Shown here one piece after another: positions 12,391 through 23,737 of a stretch of 64,000 bases of DNA. Within the stretch, counting starts at the first letter, position 1. Each line of letters begins with the position of its first letter. A program made the position numbers and the translations under genes. The notes below the pieces were generated by a model. The model was given only the letters and a program-made list of their open reading frames with translations, searched no databases and was not told the DNA's origin. The stretch is from Diphasiastrum complanatum (lineage: Eukaryota; Streptophyta; Lycopodiopsida; Lycopodiales; Lycopodiaceae), in the NCBI GenBank assembly GCA_029204225.1, contig CM055097.1:50874195-50938194 (forward strand), written 5' to 3'.

Positions 12391-13258
12391 TGAGATTGGT
12401 CTCAACTTTTCAAAGTTACCTTTTAGCATCAATAAGATTGGTGGATCTTATGCAAAGTCTAACAGGCTTCCTTTTGCTAGATCTAGGTCAAGATCTAATA
12501 CGCTTCTTGGAGATGTTCATCTTTGTGCTAACTTGGCTAGTCTTGAGGATAATGATGGTGTTTCAAAGGTTCTTCATGGCAAGTGCAAGCATGCAAAAGG
12601 TAAATAAAGAGCTAACTTCATCAATGGAGGTGAAGGTTCTTCCTTGGAAAAGATTGTTGTTAATGATTTCTTTGATCACATGGAAAAAGATGCTGCTAGG
12701 TGCATTCATGAAGGAGATGGTTCTTCTACATTCTTTTGTTATGATTCCAAGAAAGTCATTTTTCCAGCAAGTGGAGTCACATGTCTTCATAAAGAGAGTA
12801 GATCAAATGGTTCTATCAAAAGACTTGGTGAGGGAGATAGTCACAAGTCAAGAAGAAGAGAAGTATGTGAAGAGTTCAAAGTAGGATGTACTTTGAATGA
12901 TGTCATTGTGAATGATAGTGAGGAGGAATCATTATCATATGATTCATTACCTAAAACATTGAATAGAAGTTCTTGTTTGAAGAAAGAGAGTACTTCAATC
13001 ATCCTTATGTTGAAGGTACTAATCATTTTTTTCATGGCTTCTAATGTCTTTGAGATTTCTACTTCTTATGATGCAATCATTAAGAGGGAGTCTTATGAAG
13101 GAAAGAGCAATGAAAGATTGGTTCTTGGGAAGATCCAAGGCATGGATCTCACATCTCTTCATCAACTCAAAGGATTATATGATTGTGAATTGATCACTCA
13201 TGATCAAGATGGCAAAAGGTTGGTTGGAGATAACTACATGGAGCAGATCGAGAGGTAA
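12391..13258 (+). pseudogene. Family A internal region replacing integrase/RT, first part
   Basis: Open frames at 12270-12607 and 12644-13258 (204 codons) encode hydrophilic protein without HHCC, DDE or YVDD motifs. Short phrases such as GMDLTSLHQLKGLYD appear near the end. I do not recognise a domain. It lies where integrase and most of RT would be in a normal copia element, and may be strongly diverged pol sequence or filler. The function is unknown. Confidence 0.45.
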
Positions 13259-14683
13259 TTTCTTCAAGGCAAGGGAGATCTCATTGGTGAGCTTATTGAG
13301 GTTTTTTATGGACTCAAGAGGTCTGGATTTCTTAGGTTTGATACTCATCCTCACCTACTCTACTTCATGTTGGATGGAAGGTTTGGAATCCATCTTTTGA
13401 TTTATGATGGTGACATTGGCGACAATGTTTTCACTAACCTTTGTGGAAGATCAAGATCAAGCATTGATGAGATCTTGTTGGATCTAGATCATATGTTTGA
13501 GAGGGAGTATTTCCAGAGGTTTAGGTCTGAAGATATTCATATATTTGATATCTTTGATGATCAAGAGAAAGGTAAGCAAGTGGAAGCGACTCACTTTGTT
13601 TTACTCACATGTTTTGGAAAATTTTCTTGTGTAGATGATGCTATGCAAGTGGATATTGGTTCTCATGGTTTTCATACTGGAAAAGCAAGTAATGGATCTG
13701 TAAAACAAAGTCTGTTCAATGACTTTGATGATCAAGAGGAAGATCAAGAGGTTGGTCTTAAAGGGCTTCAACAAGACAAAAGGAAAGGTGGCAATTTGGA
13801 GCTAGTCAAGAGCATCAAAGGGGGGTTATTTGGCAAAGATGTTATGGATCTATTTTTGCAGCTTATTGAAGACTCAAGTAAGGTCAAAGGAGCAGCAAGA
13901 AACTGTTGTTCAAGTTTACTTTACTTGTTCTATCTCATGTTTGAGCTATTTCATGTGGATGTGTGCAAATTGTCAAGATATGGACAAACTAGCTACATTG
14001 TCTTGCAATATCTTATTGTTGGAGTTGTACTAGAATTCTTGGTTGGTTTTGCTGATGAAAATGAGGCTAATGGAGGCTCATTATATCACTCATCCATGAT
14101 CAAGTTCTCAAGTGTTGAGCCACTTGGTGCCAATACTTGGAGATTGTCAATTTTTGGTGAATTCATGGTCATTTTCTTGTGTCAAGTAGATCTTGAAGAT
14201 GGACTAGTGCAACTTACTTGGTTTATGGAGTCATGTGGTGCTGGATTTGCATCATTAATGTACTCACCTACTCATGGATTTCTAAGGTTTGATGGTTTCT
14301 TGTGGCAAGATGGAGATGGAGGCTCATTCATGGAGTTTTATGGTGGAGACATATCAAGAAAGGACAAAGTTGGAGGAGACAAGCAAGCAAATGGTCATCA
14401 CTCACATTTATTGTTCGGTTGCCGTAATTTTCCAGAGAGTTCATGGAGAAATCATTTCATTCACATTCTATTTGGTTCTTCATGTTCTAGTTATATCTTG
14501 ATGTGTAAAATTGATGTAAGAAATAGTGAAGCATCCAATTTGGACACTATTCTCTATATCAATTATGAAAGATACTTTAGAAACTTAGAAAGAAGATCTA
14601 TAATTAGGATGGAGATCATTCTAAAGTTGGATCAAAGTTCTATTGTCAAAACTATGCCAAAACTAGTTGAAGAGGGAGTGTGA
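13259..14683 (+). CDS. Family A 3' open frame, up to 438 codons, diverged RT-like tail
   Basis: A long open frame from 13367 to 14683 with the first ATG at 13367. Just upstream, EVFYGLKRSGFLRFD and HPHLLYFMLDGRFGIHLLIY resemble the copia RT palm region (YGLKQS ... GRFGIHLLLYVDDM), but the YVDD box reads YDGDIGDN, so polymerase activity is not expected. It continues with SSIDEILLDLDHMFEREYF, also RT-like, and then departs from pol entirely. Near the end, RNSEASNLDTILYINY matches the module RVSE(T/A)S..DTYI found in three other elements here. The frame runs into the purine tract and the first bases of the 3' LTR. Whether it is translated is unknown; it is unusually long for decayed sequence. 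Confidence 0.5.
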   Translation, partial: FLQGKGDLIGELIEVFYGLKRSGFLRFDTHPHLLYFMLDGRFGIHLLIYDGDIGDNVFTNLCGRSRSSIDEILLDLDHMFEREYFQRFRSEDIHIFDIFDDQEKGKQVEATHFVLLTCFGKFSCVDDAMQVDIGSHGFHTGKASNGSVKQSLFNDFDDQEEDQEVGLKGLQQDKRKGGNLELVKSIKGGLFGKDVMDLFLQLIEDSSKVKGAARNCCSSLLYLFYLMFELFHVDVCKLSRYGQTSYIVLQYLIVGVVLEFLVGFADENEANGGSLYHSSMIKFSSVEPLGANTWRLSIFGEFMVIFLCQVDLEDGLVQLTWFMESCGAGFASLMYSPTHGFLRFDGFLWQDGDGGSFMEFYGGDISRKDKVGGDKQANGHHSHLLFGCRNFPESSWRNHFIHILFGSSCSSYILMCKIDVRNSEASNLDTILYINYERYFRNLERRSIIRMEIILKLDQSSIVKTMPKLVEEGV

Positions 14684-15329
14684 GAGATTTCAACTAGTTT
14701 AGTCTAGTTTATTCATATTTTGGTTAATTGTCAATAAGAGGCCAAAACTCATTTTAGACTTAGAGACAAACTTTTTGAAGTTATATTAGTTTAAAATACA
14801 TTCAATAAACACTTTTGGAAAGTGTGGGAAAGTTGGTAGTCGAGTCTGAGAGAGATTCAAATTTGAACTTTGGGTACATTGAATCTAGACCCAAAAATAG
14901 TAGGGTTTACATTTTGGAGGGAAAGCCAAGTGGCCAAATAGGGTTTGGAAACTCTATAAAAGAAAACTCGTGCAGAGACACATCTTCTCTCTTCTATCTC
15001 TCATTTCATCATTATGCATGGTTCTCTTTGGGTTCTACTACTCATTGGTGCACTATCTTGGTGTTATCTTGCAATTCTATGTGTAGAATGATCATTTATT
15101 GCTATTTTCGGTTCCACACGTGTGAAATACAGTAGGGTAATGTAATTGTACTAACAGCAAACATATTTTATGTTTTGGTTCATGTTTGATCAATATCTCT
15201 TAGAGTTTGCATCTCATTTTGTATGTAGATGCTGATTTTTCTACATTGGCAGGATTGTTGGTTTGCTCCTTATTGTAACCAAAGATTTGGGACATGGATT
15301 GGATCTTGAATGATCTGAAATATTTCACA
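14679..15329 (+). repeat. 3' LTR, family A
   Basis: TGTGAGAG ... TATTTCACA, preceded by the purine tract at 14667-14678. Contains CACACGTGTG (15115-15124), where the 5' LTR has CACATGTGTG. Confidence 0.9.
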
Positions 15330-15881
15330 TGTGTGCAACCTGTTATCAGACTTCATGGCAGTCGTCAGATGGTTTCTTGATTGATTTTACGATGCCAACC
15401 CAGGCAAAAGGAAACAAAGTTTCGTTGTAGTATGTTTCTTTTGTCCTGCCTGTCAGAGGACAACTCAGGAATGTCGCTCTTGAACGCACTTACATTCTAC
15501 ATGGATGCAAGCCAAGAACGCTCATTCACAGATCAGCATGCAAACCAATGAACGTTCTACAGATTCTACAGCTACCTACTCTTAAAACGAACTGAAATCA
15601 GAGCCTACACTACATTAACACTGAGCTACCTTGCATAACTTGACAGAAACAAGAAACAAAGCTAAACTATAGCATGTTAGAAGTCCAAGAATCAAGAAAC
15701 CAACCAGTCTATTGATTCTTGGACATCCCAAGAACATCAAGAACTGGATTGTACAGAGATATGCAAGAATCACACCACAGATCCAGCCTATTTAGTTTAC
15801 TTGAATGCTGGCTCCTACATTAATCCACAAGAAAACAAAAAATCTAATCCACAACTAGGAAAGCAAGAAAACTAATCCACT
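15330..15881. other. No recognisable feature
   Basis: Unique-looking sequence between the family A element and the truncated 3' side of the first family B element. Only short open frames. Confidence 0.5.
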
Positions 15882-17318
15882 CTAAATCCTCAACCACATA
15901 CAATATGAATGGAAGGGCATGATCATAGGGGCATCACTCAAGAAAACCATCATGATCAAGGAGCTTAGTGTAGCATCAAACTCATGGAAAATGTTCTTAT
16001 TAAGCATGGAGTAGATACAATGCAAAAAGCTCCTCTTCACAAAGAGGGAGTCATCTTTGATGAGCTTGAGAGCTTTGCACCATCCTAGCACCTCCAAAAT
16101 TGATTCCTTCCAATTTTCATGTAGATGCTTGACCTTGAGGCTTGCTCCTTCACATGAGATATGCTCCTCTTTCCCTTGAAATGTGAGCCACATGGGTTCA
16201 GCCATGTTTCTTGAGTTTCTTTTTGGAATCACAACTTGAGAAGGTCTCTCCTCCTCAATCCTTGGCACACTTGAACCTTGAGATGAGTCCTTAAGATCCT
16301 CTTCATGATGCTCCTTCTTGATGGAAATCCGAGACCTCCATGTCTCATAATGATCACAACAACTACAACCACACAATATGCACTTCCTATGATTATCAAG
16401 ATTACTTATGCTAGAAACATAAGTCCAAAAATCACCACAACTTAGCATGATTTTTCCAATATTGAAATCAAAAGGCATTTCCATCTCAATAAGGTTAACT
16501 ACTTGCTTATGGATATAAGTGTCCACTTTGGATGCTTCACTTATTCTCATAAGAAGTACACAACTTGCCTTTAAGATTGAAAACTTACAATTTTCATCTT
16601 TATGAATGAACACATCATTCATGATCTTATTGAAACCAAAAGATCCTACATTATGAAGATATTTCCATTTTCTTGACTTCATAACTAATGTAAGCTTACA
16701 AGGAAAACATATTTTGCTATCTTTTAAGGCATCACACTCAACTAGTATTGCCTTAATCCACCTTTGAGATACAAAAATATCTTCAAAGCAAAATGGTTCT
16801 TCATAAGTTGACATGAGAGCATAAATCAAACTATTTTCATTTTGTGATTGCTCCTTATTCTTGATTGAATTCTCTTGGATAATAACAATAAGTTTGAACT
16901 TGTCCAAAGTTCCAAGCAAAATACTTTCCAAGGACATAAAATAAATCCAAGTTACTTTCATGAAAGTGACATCTATCTTTGCATCTTGAACCAAACAATG
17001 CACTTCCAAAAGAAAAATTTCAAAAGATTTGACATGTGTTGTGATGGACTCTTGAAGACAAATCTTGCAAGTCCTTGTGAGACTACAAGCCTCATTCACC
17101 TTTCCACAAAGGAAACACCTTTCCTTGGACTTTTCCTTCTTGTATTTGAATTTTGAACTTGAAGCTCCATCCTTCACCTCGGCCCCCTTGCTTTGGTTCT
17201 CCTTGGATGGACTGGTCTTCTTTTTGTAGCATCTTGAGAAAAAATATCCCCCCTTGCCAGAAAGGTTGCACTCAGGATCCTTTCTTTCCTTCAATAGGAT
17301 GCCACCTATTGATGCCAT
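15882..17318 (-). CDS. Family B ORF, 478 aa, gag-like with zinc-knuckle relics
   Basis: Intact 478-codon frame starting MASIGGILLKERKDPECN; copy 2 starts at the equivalent Met. The N-terminus carries CNLSGKGGYFFSRCYKKK, a CCHC-knuckle-like motif in which the second Cys is Ser here (Cys in copy 2) and the His is Tyr. RCFLCGKVNEACSLTRTCKIC follows as two further Cys pairs. The middle region is rich in short hydrophobic and acidic stretches, and includes LLMRISEASKVDTYIHK and CDHYETWRSRI, the module shared with the elements at 1-1748 and 27.8-28.6 kb. A Pro/Arg-rich linker (VPRIEEERPSQVVIPKRNS) resembles the copia integrase-RT linker. No protease, integrase or RT motif. Function unknown; probably a structural or trans-mobilised element protein. 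Confidence 0.5.
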   Translation of the reverse strand: MASIGGILLKERKDPECNLSGKGGYFFSRCYKKKTSPSKENQSKGAEVKDGASSSKFKYKKEKSKERCFLCGKVNEACSLTRTCKICLQESITTHVKSFEIFLLEVHCLVQDAKIDVTFMKVTWIYFMSLESILLGTLDKFKLIVIIQENSIKNKEQSQNENSLIYALMSTYEEPFCFEDIFVSQRWIKAILVECDALKDSKICFPCKLTLVMKSRKWKYLHNVGSFGFNKIMNDVFIHKDENCKFSILKASCVLLMRISEASKVDTYIHKQVVNLIEMEMPFDFNIGKIMLSCGDFWTYVSSISNLDNHRKCILCGCSCCDHYETWRSRISIKKEHHEEDLKDSSQGSSVPRIEEERPSQVVIPKRNSRNMAEPMWLTFQGKEEHISCEGASLKVKHLHENWKESILEVLGWCKALKLIKDDSLFVKRSFLHCIYSMLNKNIFHEFDATLSSLIMMVFLSDAPMIMPFHSYCMWLRI

Positions 17319-18979
17319 GTGAATAAAAACCTATGATATGATTCTACAAATGTAATTTGTGACTCTCAAGAGACTAGATTTGAACATCTTCAACAATCTA
17401 GAAGGACCAACAAAAGATCTAGCTCACAAACCTAAGAATCAATCTTCACAGTAATGACTAGTCACTTGGAAACTTTGCTTTGATCACTAAGACAAAATCA
17501 CACAATCTTTGAATCAAATCACAAAAGAAATCAGATCCAATCTCCTATTGGACTCATCAAATACCAATGACTCTTTCTTTTGAAAGTTGAAATGGATATG
17601 AAAAAGATTTGACACCTAGATTTTCCTTTTCACTTGACTAGTTCTCTCAACACTTGAGATTCTTGAACAAAAGATGGATTTTGTTTCAAATACATGAAAA
17701 TCAAACTTAATCACTTCTTTTGGACTCACTCTTGACCCAAATAATCTCACTCTTGAGATTTAGAATGAATTTGATTTGATGATAACAAACTATACCACCA
17801 ATTTTTCACAAAGCTTAAAAATTAGACAACTATAGATGCACAAAGATCTCAACCATACATGAATACTCAAATATGGACTCCTCCTCATTCTAGACATCAA
17901 ATGGGATCACAAATTGACCCTCACACTCTCACAAAGAAAGTTGAATAGAACTAATTTAAGTTTCATACATACTATGTCAATTTTTGCTCAATAAATTGAA
18001 TTCAATCACTCCTATTGGATTCCACCAATTACTCTACCTTTCAAGACTTGGAATGAAATTCAAAATCAAACGTTGTGATTTTTCTCACTAAGATATTGTG
18101 CTTAAAAGAGCTAATGCCACTTAGAAAGATTTGATCACCTAGGAGAATATAAATTCTCCACCAATAACAACACAAAATGAGCTTCTAGATCTTGTCTTCT
18201 ACAAAGGAAGGAACTCTTAAAAAATTGGATCTCTCTCTACACATTTGCCATAGACACCTTAATGACTCTTTTCAAACCTCACAAACACTGAAACAAATTG
18301 AGTAGGATTGAATAATGTGACTTGGATCTCAATCTCTTTTCTAGAACTTTCAATTGAAGCCAATCTATGTCAAATTCTACAAAAGATTTGCATAGATGCT
18401 CTATATGCACTAGACACTCTCAAAAGTTTCACTTGGAGGACAGATCCAAGGATGTTTTCTAGCAAATTTATGCTTCTAAACTTGACCCTATCACACTTGA
18501 ACAAATCTAGAGTGATGGTACAATGGATTTCAACCTCTCATCTTGCATATCACTCCTTAATCTATGATTTTTAGCAAAATCTCTCTCAACTTCAACATGC
18601 ACTCAAAAAATCAGAGATAATCAATTAATGCACCTAATTCAAGCTTCAAATTTAATTTCTTGGCTGATCTAATCCATGAACTAATCAAGGGATTAGATTC
18701 TCTATAGAAAATGCTTGATTTTGCACCAAAAATCTCTCAAATTGGGCGTGTGAGTCAAATTGTACAAATTTTTGAATTTTCTTAGCCAAAACCGGAGCTG
18801 TACGGACTCACACGTGTGAAAAGGGTTCCTACAGCCCACAACAAGATTTGGACCAAAAATTTTGACGATAGCTATCAAATCCAACTCGCTACACAAAATT
18901 TGACTAGTTTCCAAAAAACTGCTAATTTTGGCTTTGATTTGGATTAACCCTATCAATTTCAACAAAACCTCTTGTACTA
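17319..18979 (-). other. Long leader of family B copy 1
   Basis: No coding signal on either strand. Nearly collinear with 29399-30991 of copy 2. Holds the palindrome TCACACGTGTGA at 18808-18819. Confidence 0.6.
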
Positions 18980-18992
18980 GGCTCTTATACCA

Positions 18993-19824
18993 TGTGGAAA
19001 AAGTACAAAAGGACCAAGATTGGATCCTAATCTGATCCTCAAGAGGGATTGGATGTTAGATTCACTTGATCTATCAATCTACATAAGATTAAGATCAATC
19101 TAGATCAATTCTAGACATAAAATCCAAACAAGAACAATCATTTATTGAAGGTAAATGTACTTGCTGGTTTCACACGTGTGAAACCCTTTCAGGCTATGCA
19201 CTCCAACCTGAAAATCAGGTACACATTGATAGATCCTCAAAACAATCAAAACAAATGTAGACAAATGGAGAGAATCACTCAAAATTGCTTCCAAAACCAA
19301 GATTGGTGTCTCACACTGATTATGGCCAAATGTGGCTCTATATATACAATAAGTGGGAGCTCGTGGTACTGATCATCCCTTTGATCCCACATGTGTGAAG
19401 GTGCTTTGTCATATGATGATTCATCATGCAAAACTGACACTTGGACAAAACCTTCTATTTTGAGCACTTTTGGTCCATTTTCCTTCTATATGAAGATCTA
19501 CTTGAAAATCTTCTAGAAGTCAAAATTCGTCTACTTCAGCTTATTCCACACATGTGAGCTGTCCTCTACACATGGGATGTGACACCTAACCAAAGGATGT
19601 GGCTCATGCAAGCAATAGACTGATGCCATGTGTCATATGTCTAGAAAACTAGTTTTTGGCCTTTTTAGCCACTAGAACTTGAATTAAATCATATGTACAA
19701 CCTATATGATTATGGTACATGACAAGTACACTATTTTCACATGTGGGAACAGGCTCCACACATGTTTGTTTATCTATATACAAGATTTTTGGCCTCTACC
19801 AAGCTTATTTTTGCATTTTTCACA
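18993..19824 (-). repeat. 5' LTR, family B copy 1 (832 bp)
   Basis: On the minus strand it runs TGTGAAAAATGC ... GTACTTTTTCCACA. Includes a 20-bp perfect palindrome at 19166-19185 (GGTTTCACACGTGTGAAACC) and the variants CACATGTGTG and CACACATGTG further right. Confidence 0.9.
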
Positions 19825-20336
19825 AAAACATTCATGATACGATACCTAACTTACAACTAGATTGACACTAGAACATTTTCAATCAATATTGATTTCAGTT
19901 TGAAAGATGAGTGTTTAAAATGTCATGCCATTATAATCACTTTTATCCATCTAGTTTGTCTTCATATTCCATTTCATGTTTTTATCTCTAGTACCTCTTT
20001 GTGATGTTTACAAATCATCACAGTAAGAAATGGAATTTGACAATGATTATGATCCAAAAGAGGTAAGCAAACAATTTTCCTTTTGAATTTAGGTACCTAA
20101 TTGCCTTTTCTTGCATCAACTAAAATATTTGATTCCATGTTTTCTAAAATTGAAAGCTGAAGCGTCCTCTTCCAAGAGCTCTTCTAAAGCAACCTTATCC
20201 ATGGAGAGATCTATCCCACAATTGCGAACGGAATGATAATTTTGAATTGATTTCCATTTTTTGAAATCAATCCGAAATTATTGTTGCAGAATGATTAAAA
20301 AACGTTGTTTTTTTTTAGTCATCTTACGGCTGCAGA
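19825..20336. other. No recognisable feature
   Basis: AT-rich, no coding signal. Confidence 0.4.
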
Positions 20337-21105
20337 TGTTAGATGCAGTGGCAGTGGCAGATCGCAGATGCAACCTCACGCAAATTATGCAAATGTCAAC
20401 AGTTTGTAGCTTTCCAGAAGATTTGATGGCGTGACATCAGCAGATACATTCTAGGTCGTGGCTAATCTGCCACTCTTATAATTCTCTGATTAGTTGTAGA
20501 TGCTTAATCACTCTAATCTTAGATCTACATAGAGCGACTTACTTACTGGATGATACTTGACATATAGATAAACAGAGTACACATACAGTGTAATGTAGTA
20601 GTCTGATGCAAGTAAGCAATCAAGACAAAAATACAGAATACATGTCCGCCTTCGTGCGAAGACAATTCTGTCTAGAAATTGTAGATCCAAATGTCCGCTA
20701 GTAAAGTGAGATGATTGCTCGTGAGAGGACTGTATTTCTCCCACGCCAACGCACTGCGTGGTTTTGCATGCAGTGCTTGAAGAAATCATAGAAAGATCAA
20801 TATAGATGTTTTTTCTCGTTGTGTCTGATCTCAAATAAAAATGCGTCTGTTGTTAATTGTGTGTCTGAGTTTTTCTTAATCATTTGAATTCCGCACCTTG
20901 GTTGAAACTATGTTGAATGCTGCATTAATTTTATAAACGTAGATCAGCAGTGCCTGACTACATTCTGGAGGACTATAGGAGTGATTCAGCTGGCAGTGTC
21001 CAGCGATCGCATCTGAACTCCATCCGAGCGCAAGAGAGTTGTGGTTCATTCGCGAAAGCTTCGTGACCAATCTTGATTATTCTCCTCATCAGTGGTATCA
21101 GAGCC
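20337..21105 (+). repeat. Probable 5' LTR and primer-binding site of the split copia element
   Basis: The PBS TGGTATCAGAGCC at 21093-21105 is certain; the LTR end is ATCA at 21091. The start at TGTTAGATGCAG (20337) is a guess based on TG..CA ends and a usual length of about 750 bp. GC content is higher than in neighbouring elements. Confidence 0.55.
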
Positions 21106-21204
21106 GATCATCTTGTCATATTCTGACATAGCCAAGAAGCTAGCAGATCCAAGAGGCCATTTCAAAAAAACAACCATCAATAAGAGAATAGACTCCAAGA
21201 AGCA

Positions 21205-21858
21205 ATGGCTTCAATTAGCATCATGCAGAGCAAGATCTGCACAATACTTGATTCTTCAGGATCCAACTTTCTAGCCTGGAAAGTTAGGACATCACTGATA
21301 CTCAAGGGCAAAGGACTATTCCCCTGGGTAGATGGCACAGAAGAAATGCCTATGACAACATGCAAGGAGCTACGCGAATGGAGGGAGAAAAATGACAAGG
21401 CAGTAGTCTTGCTATCATCTTCCATCGAAGATAGTCTCACACTTGACCTGGCTACACTCTCCAAACCTAAAAAGATGTGGGATGCATTACTCACTAGATT
21501 TCAGACGAAGTTAAGAAGTCAAATCATGATGCTGGAAGATCAGCTGACCAATCTACAGTGGGATGGAAAAGACCTCACCTCTTTCGTGAGAAAAATGAAG
21601 GATCTTTTTCTATCACTACATAACTCTGGAACAGAGAATGCAGTGTCAACTGAGAAGCAGCTCACGTACCTGTTGAGAGCCTTACCCAGATCATTCCAGA
21701 CAACAAGAACCTTGCTCGCGAAAGAACCTGCCATGAACCTCGAAAAGGCGATTGTCGATATTCGAGAGGAAGTCGAGGCTAGAGAACATCTTGATCACAA
21801 AGATGGTTTTGACCAGGCCCTCTACGACAAAAAAGAAAAATCCAAGAAGCAAGCCTAA
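21205..21858 (+). pseudogene. Copia gag (split element, 5' half)
   Basis: 217-codon frame starting MASISIMQSKICTILDSSGS, with FLAWKVRTSLILKGKGLFPW and MWDALLTRFQ, LTSFVRKMKDLF and LTYLLRALPRSF: the retrotransposon gag (UBN2/DUF4219-type) fold of copia elements. The frame ends at a stop 21856-21858 before the zinc knuckles, which continue in another frame (overlap from about 21830), so at least one frameshift has occurred. The start codon fits the PBS-leader spacing. Confidence 0.85.
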
Positions 21859-22436
21859 GAGGGAGCCGAATCAGAGGCAAGATCGTGATCAGCAAGCAGG
21901 GAGAACCAACATACGCAACTGGAAGAGCAAAGGGAGGTCAAAACAACAAGGTGCAGACAAGAAAACTTGTGTGAGATGCAGAAGAGACGGGCATATAGTA
22001 GATACATGTTGGCTCAATCCCAAAATTGAGTGTATCCATTGCCATAAGAAGGGTCACGCAGCCATGGATTGCCGCCAGAATCCGAAAAACAAATCAGCAC
22101 AGAACAGACAGGAGAACATCAGTAGTTCATCCTATGTTGAGGAGTTCGAGAGCTTAAAAACGGGTGAAGAAAGAACGAACAGAAATTGTTCGACCGCCTA
22201 TATCTATGAAGACGTGTGTGCAGCATCAACATCAGATTCTGACACACATGAGATGATTCTAGACTCAGGAGCCACCTCACAATTAGTGACATCAAGACGA
22301 ATAATGTCTGATTTCAGAAGTGCAAATCCCTCAAGATTCATAATTCTTGGAGATAGATCTAGACGCCAAGTGAACGGTATTGGTTCACTATGGCTCAACA
22401 CCAACGACAAAGACAGATGACTTGAAGATGTTATAT
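21830..22436 (+). pseudogene. Copia zinc knuckles and protease (split element, 5' half)
   Basis: Two CCHC knuckles in tandem, CVRCRRDGHIVDTC and CIHCHKKGHAAMDC, both with intact ligands, then the aspartic protease motif MILDSGATSQLVTS near 22255. The frame stops at 22418-22420 (TGA in place of an Arg codon) directly before DVIFVPTLQQD, which continues in the next segment. Confidence 0.85.
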
Positions 22437-23259
22437 TTGTGCCTACTCTGCAACAAGACTTGTTCTTTGTAACAAAAATAGCAGATGCAAAGATGCGTGT
22501 GACGTTTTCTGACGAAGCATGCAATGTGATTGATGCCAGTACCAATACTTTGATCACTCAAGGCAGAAGGAAAGAAAATCTATATCATTTGAAGGTACGC
22601 TTACCTGCAGATCAGGTGCATCAGACTCATGATGACCAGCCAGACACTTTGTGGCACAGGAGACTCTACCACATGAACTCAATGGCACTTTACCAAACAA
22701 GCCATCATGGAGCAATAACAGGGGTCAGCATCTCGAATGCAACCAGTTCGACCACCTGTGATGCATATTTGTCACGCACACCATTCGTCAAAGACTCCTA
22801 CAAAATGACTAAGATTCTGGAGCTAGTGCATTCTGACATCTGTGGACCATTCAACATGATCTCAGTAGGAGGTTCAAAATATTATATAACCTTCATTGAT
22901 GATTATAGCAAATTTGTTAGAGTGTATTTTATTCAAAATAAATCTGAAGCACTTGATAAATTCACAGAATATGTGAATTGGACTGGGAGATGTACATGCA
23001 GCAAATTGAAGCAGATCAGAACAGATCAAGGTGACAAATACATCTCGAATCGCTTCACTGACTTCTGCAATGATCGTGGTATCATTCACAGAAGAACTAC
23101 AACCTACACACCGCAGCACAAAGGTGTTGCTAAACGAAAGAACAGGACCCTGATAGAAGTAGCCAGATGCATGATGGTCTACTCGAAAGCTCCAAGGGCA
23201 CTGTGGGCTAAAGCAGTAGCTATAGCCGCATACATCCAAAACAAAACAGGCAAGTTTGG
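22421..23259 (+). pseudogene. Copia integrase (split element, 5' half), cut by transposon T
   Basis: GAG-pre-integrase TLWHRRLYHMNSMALYQ with an incomplete Cys pair, then the integrase core: ELVHSDICGPF (first Asp), IRTDQGDKY (second Asp) and TPQHKGVAKRKNRTL, where the catalytic Glu is Lys. It continues through YSKAPRALWAKAVAIAAYIQN. The copia sequence stops at 23259, where the CATTAGAGAAA end of T begins. The continuation (HTTPHELWWGRKPNLSHVRIF) is found on the minus strand from 53154 downwards, with reading frame and family spacing preserved. Confidence 0.85.
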
Positions 23260-23299
23260 CATTAGAGAAACTTAGAACCCGACGAGGGCCTTTAAAAAA
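23260..23299 (+). repeat. Terminal inverted repeat of T, left end
   Basis: CATTAGAGAAA, 13 variable bases, then GAGGGCC and an A/T-rich run. The copia frame is interrupted exactly at its outer edge. No target-site duplication is recognisable. Confidence 0.6.
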
Positions 23300-23737
23300 A
23301 ATTTTTTTTTATTTTTTTTTATTTTCGTTGCCATGTGGACCAATTGAAATCTTCGTTTTGGGGTTCTACGTAACGTAGAGTTTTTCAAATATAAATAAAA
23401 TAAAATAAATTTAAATATATTGTTGTTTCGTCAAGCAGGATGTGAAAATGCTATTGGTTGATGAGGCCTGCCCTTCCAGCTCATCATTGTCCGAAGAGAC
23501 CCAAAAATATTGAAAATGAATATGACAGATGGTTGAGGAGAGAAAATCGATGTACCATTAATGTATATGCATTGTCAAACCATGGTTAACAGGGATAACC
23601 AGAGTTAATTTTTGACGTCAAATAGATCAGTGTTTCAAATTTTTGCCAACACTTTTTTTCAGATTCATGGCTTTTTGTTTACGCAAATTTTCAGATTCAT
23701 AGTTCATTGTTTCATATTTTTGCATGCATATTATGAA

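Larger units (their letters stand above)
9880..15329 (+). mobile_element. Family A LTR retrotransposon, complete, copia-derived, without pol core
   Basis: Complete element of 5,450 bp: 5' LTR 9880-10533, PBS 10534-10545, leader, gag with zinc knuckle and protease, a long region without integrase or RT catalytic motifs, purine tract GAAGAGGGAG, 3' LTR 14679-15329. The two LTRs differ by roughly a dozen substitutions plus one small indel (counted by eye), so the insertion is fairly young. No target-site duplication is visible; the left flank is a GA array and the right flank begins TGTGTGCAACC. With no RT or integrase of its own it must have moved in trans (inference). A third family member is represented by a fragment at 51036-51662. 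Confidence 0.85.
15882..19824 (-). mobile_element. Family B LTR element, copy 1, 3'-truncated, minus strand
   Basis: Minus-strand order: 5' LTR 19824-18993, degenerate PBS 18992-18980 (TGGTATAAGAGCC), leader of about 1.7 kb, one long ORF (17318-15882). No 3' LTR is found, so the element is cut off just after the ORF. Leader, ORF and LTR closely match copy 2 at 27303-31836, including the 832-bp LTR length. Confidence 0.8.

Noticed and set aside
20508-20834. 108-codon minus-strand ORF
   Set aside because: Lies inside the probable LTR of the split copia element and opposite its direction; no domain.
23260-23272. Reading the copia protein through GIRET up to 23272
   Set aside because: These bases are identical to the T end at 53155. 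Ending copia at 23259 restores both the frame and the family spacing with the 3' half.
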